The notes below the pieces were generated by a model. The model had not been told where the DNA came from, did no database searches, and saw only the letters and a list, made by a program, of their open reading frames with translations. A DNA stretch of 64,000 nt from NCBI GenBank assembly GCA_030762175.1, contig CM060834.1, forward strand, positions 69,293,501-69,357,500, read 5' to 3'. Positions 60,760-64,000 of this stretch are shown piece after piece. A program made the translations under genes and the position numbers. The stretch is from Metallyticus violacea (taxonomy: Eukaryota; Arthropoda; Insecta; Mantodea; Metallyticidae). Position 1 is the first letter of the stretch. Every line of letters starts with the position of its first letter.

Positions 60760-61780
60760 GAGGAATTTGGTCCATGTTTCTCCCAGGAATATCTTACATA
60801 TTTTCAAGATATTGCTGGTTAAGTGATTACCTTGGGAGCTGCAGAATACATTCCACGTGATTGCAGACTTTTTATAAACTTCTCAAAAAGAAATCTGAAA
60901 GATTGTACAATGAAAACAAACATCCATCAGTTTCAGTTGCCCATTCAGTTCATCTTAAGGAAACGTATCAGAACTTAAATTACTTCTAGAAAAAGATAAA
61001 TATGAAGAGCATAAAGTGGTAGTGTATGGATATTTAATAGTTATCGGCATGCTGTTAGGTCAACAATTAGGCTACACTAAAATGCCATAGCTCATACGTG
61101 AATGGGATGGTAGAGCCCGATATGATCACTGAACAAGAAAACATCGAAAACAAAGAGGCAATCTCGTGCCAGGAATGAGTCTTGTAAATCCAGAAAAATG
61201 CTCTATTACCTCCTCTACATGTAAAATCAAGCTTAATGAAGCAATAAAGCAATCCGTGAACGCTTTAAACTTAACTGCTACAAATATATCTGCAAGAGGT
61301 TCCCTGGAATATCTGATGCTAAAGTTAAAGAGGGAATATTTATTGGACCATAGGTTAGGAAATTGATTTATGACACCTTATTTGAAGAAACTATAACAGA
61401 TGCAGATACAGACTTGCATTGGTTTTAAAAATGTTATCAAACTGTTCTAGGAAAGTACAAGGATCCAAATTAAAAAAAAAAAAAAAAAGTAAAGATATGC
61501 TTGAAAATTTTCGAAAGTTGGGGTGCAATATGAGTTTTAAGCTACATTTACTATACTCTAATTTGCACTTTTCCCGGAAAATCTTGGTTGTGTCAGTGAG
61601 GAGCAGAGTGAAGGATTTCACCAGGACATAAAGGAGATGTAAAGGCGTTACCAGGGAAAGTGGAGTGTAAACATAATATCAGACTATTTGCTGGGCACTA
61701 AAAAGAGATGAACCAAAGTTTTTCATTATAGGAACTCTAAAAAGCGTTCATTTCAAGATAGCAGAACTAACTTGGACTAA
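60760..61780 (+). pseudogene. Relic of a widespread arthropod TE-associated protein family
   Basis: In scattered frames the plus strand follows a protein common in repeat-rich arthropod and cnidarian genomes: LGAAEYIPRDCRLFINFS (60832-60885), the GMLLGQQLGYTK segment (61048-61082), an NPEK...KLNEAIKQSVNALN stretch (61188-61270), MLENFRKLGCNMSFKLHLLY (61497-61556), then SEGFHQDIKEM and RYQGKW-like pieces (61600-61665). Many stops and frameshifts and an A17 run (61472-61488) show it is dead. The biochemical role of the family is not known to me. Confidence 0.7.
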
Positions 61781-62079
61781 TGTTCAAATAGAATTGATTA
61801 ATTAAGAAAAGAGGTCAAAGTGTTGTGTTTAAGTCTTTGCATTTTTTCACTTACATTTAACAATAGAACATAAACTTACTAGAACGAGTGTTAGAAAGTG
61901 TATTTTATTATTTCTTATATTATGGAAAATTGGTACATGATGGAGGAAAAATGAGTTTATATTTCAATTCAGCTTAGTCGAGTTAGACAAATTCACATAT
62001 TAGAACAGAAACCCCGGGGAAAAGGTTAACATTTGCATACCATTGTTATATAAGATAATACTTTATAAGCTACATTTAA
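61781..62079. other. Nothing recognised
   Basis: AT-rich DNA without coding or repeat signal. Confidence 0.4.
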
Positions 62080-62235
62080 TTGAAGTTCATCTCCCTCTTT
62101 AAAAATTGGGTAGATCATTCCTATATTCCATCTCTCATTTTCCCATATTGTTAGAGGTAAGTAGCTTATGAAGTTATTGTATTAACGACTGTTCTCCATA
62201 CTCAAAGAGCTCTGCAGCTACGCTATCTTTTCCAG
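62080..62235 (-). pseudogene. RTE-type LINE fragment, downstream part of a split frame
   Basis: The minus strand reads KDSVAAELFEYGEQSLIQ and then, frame-shifted, WNIGMIYPIFKEGDELQLN, the stretch between the endonuclease linker and the RT start in RTE-type LINEs ('EEWKxGIIxPIYKKGD'). It continues from 62498-62610, from which it is separated by a SINE. Confidence 0.75.
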
Positions 62236-62486
62236 GATTGCCTTCTAAACCCTGGCGGGTTCAAACCCGGCCAGGATCAATGGATATTTTCGGGCGTAAA
62301 AATCCTAAGTATGGCTTCCTTCGGAAGGAAAGTAAAGTCGTGGGTCCCGTGTCGTACATTTACCTTTAGCCTGAAAGAAGAGGCTTCTGAGCAAAAATTT
62401 TCGGCATTTTCACGCCCTGAATTGAATGGGACGCTGATGACCTGCGATGTTAAAGAGCGTCCGTAAATAAGTAAATAAATAAAAAA
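62236..62486 (+). mobile_element. Family-A SINE inserted into an RTE LINE
   Basis: Flanked by ATCTTTTCCAG (62225-62235) and ATCTTCTCCAG (62487-62497), an 11-bp target duplication with one mismatch. The copy starts in the anticodon-arm region (GATTGCCTTCTAAACCC), keeps the B-box GGTTCAAACCCGG and the whole body, and ends in GTAAATAAGTAAATAAAT. The A-box is missing, so it cannot be transcribed by its own promoter. Confidence 0.92.
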
Positions 62487-62497
62487 ATCTTCTCCAG

Positions 62498-62610
62498 AGG
62501 TTCTATTATTTCTCATTCTTCCAATAGCATCCTTAATTTCATTCAGCGTTGGTGGCTCAGTAACCCCAGTTTCATCTACTTCCTTTTGAGAGGTTATGTA
62601 TTTATAATTG
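62498..62610 (-). pseudogene. RTE-type LINE fragment, upstream part of the split frame
   Basis: The minus strand reads TEPPTLNEIKDAIGRMRNNR and TSGED, the conserved 'PTxxEIxxAIxxLKNNKSPGED' block of RTE-type LINEs. The following codons resume at 62235 on the other side of the SINE. Confidence 0.8.
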
Positions 62611-64000
62611 TACTTTACTCATTACTGCTACATTGTGACACTAGTTACTAACATTTCCAAACTAACATTTACGCAATTAAATTGTTTTCCGTGCTAAAAT
62701 GCAGTCATCAACTGAATATTATATTGCGATAATATTAAAGATTCAATTTAAGTGTTATTTAAAACAAAATCAATAATTCATAATACGTACTTGCAAAATT
62801 AGTAAAAACCAATCAGTTAATATTAGCTATTAAATAAGTTATAAATGTGTGATAATGCTATCCTGTTCTGAAAGTTTCTGAAATATCTTTAATACTTTTG
62901 TTATACATCCAGTTAATGAATCCGTCGTATTCCTTCCGATAAATATCATAAGAAATTCTCGGTATTGGTGACTTTTTAAAAAAATTCCGATACCAAAAAA
63001 TAATTTATGATGTAATGTTACACAATCATTGCATTCGTAACGATTAAGAAATTGCTTGACTTGTTTCTTAAACATTTATTCATGGAATAAACCACAACAT
63101 TATAAACCAATATCAAAATATAACATTTTAATTCTACCTTTAGCTGATTAATTATTTTTATTTCGTCCAAATTCAAATGCCAAATAAATAACGTCCTGAA
63201 ATTTAAAATAAATGTTTCCCTCTCACACTCCTAAATCAAATGACACTTCTATCTTTTAATACTTCAATTTTAAAGAGGATTCAATTGCTATTTTTAACTT
63301 TGGTTTACTATCGTTATTTGACTGTTGTTATTCTGGTTTGATTATTATTGTTTTGAAGTAAACCTAACCAAGTTCGGATATTAGAACATTTCGAAAAAGT
63401 AGTTGTGGTTTTACTATATAGCAGAGCGGAAATAGGGCTTTCAGGGCTGCAAGTAAGAGATGTACTGAAACGAGAACTGAATATAATAACAAAGAATCGT
63501 TGATCAAGTTTTGGTAAAAGTAAAATGAAAATTCCGTATGGCGTGCATTCTCATTTTCTGCTAGTACCCTTGGAGGCAAACAGTAAGGGTAAACTGGGTC
63601 AGCCCTATGGGGCGCCATAACTCCTAGCAGAATAAAAGTTTTCGCATATGTCTCCCAGATTTAGGACCCGTAGGAGTAGCAGAGAATGGCGGGCAAACAA
63701 GTTTCCTTTTCAAGGCCATAAATGTCAGAGGAGATGAAATTCGTGGTTTGTGTGTTGGCATATAATCAGTTTCCTCTCGATAGCGAGGTATTTATAATCA
63801 TTGAAGTCGTTGGAAAGAAAAGGAAGGAGTTGTCTCGGCTTGGAGCGGATACAAAAGCGCATGACTGCATTCCATTATGGATTTGACGACCAGTTCAGAA
63901 AACTATTTCGCATTATCTTTATGGGTACTTAACGCGGCGCGACTGGCGAAGTGCATTCCTGTGCGGTGTGTTCATTAGAACAATTGCCACACCGCGGTTC
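62611..64000. other. Nothing recognised
   Basis: AT-rich to about 63400, then somewhat more GC-rich to the right edge. The 84-residue frame at 63364-63618 (-) has no known motif. No promoter or splice pattern was strong enough to call. Confidence 0.4.

Overview
This window looks like intergenic or intronic DNA from a large, AT-rich, repeat-laden animal genome. It is most likely an insect, and the mix of tRNA-headed SINEs, mariner, hAT and RTE/Jockey-type LINEs would suit a cockroach- or orthopteroid-like lineage. That assignment is inference. No complete protein-coding gene, rRNA or functional tRNA gene is visible. Almost every recognisable protein signature belongs to a decayed transposable element, broken by stops and frameshifts.

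Left part (1-16.8 kb): a LINE C-terminal relic (1-640); a mariner with terminal inverted repeats (TIRs) and TA duplications (1687-2833); an inverted pair of family-A SINEs (4528-4950); a family-B SINE (6843-7114); a family-B SINE beside an RTE-type LINE end (11610-12280); and a second mariner with almost perfect TIRs (14749-15824). Simple repeats lie between them.

Middle part (16.8-33.7 kb): the first two of four same-orientation hAT copies (16807-17943, 21175-21985). A 1.1-kb TAC microsatellite abuts the end of the first. A puzzling inverted/direct-repeat module follows (19450-20345), then a GC-rich island flanked by ~125-bp direct repeats (25013-25690), a foldback-like element with a 72-bp minisatellite core (27083-27990), a LINE relic, a 43-bp-arm hairpin (28703-28857) and the first copy of a ~1-kb duplicated block (29842-30830). 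Two possible host exons, both weak, lie at 26316-26398 and 33415-33697.

Right part (35-64 kb): a family-B SINE with 13-bp target-site duplications (TSDs) at 35298-35587; a pogo-like transposase tail; an RTE LINE with an in-frame 93-bp duplication; the second copy of the 1-kb block (40654-41645); more family-A and -B SINEs; two hAT copies with recognisable 8-bp TSDs (49962-51070, 55563-56621); and a mariner/Tc1/SINE cluster (53490-54336). It ends with a Jockey-like LINE carrying a 179-bp triplication (57384-59150), a second reverse transcriptase (RT) relic, a relic of a widespread TE-associated protein family (60760-61780), and a family-A SINE inserted into an RTE LINE with an 11-bp TSD (62236-62486).

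The elements do not work together as a pathway; the layout is layered insertion and decay. The best candidates for something undescribed are the foldback minisatellite, the 19.4-20.3 kb module, the GC-rich direct-repeat island and the unrecognised conserved segment inside the hAT family.
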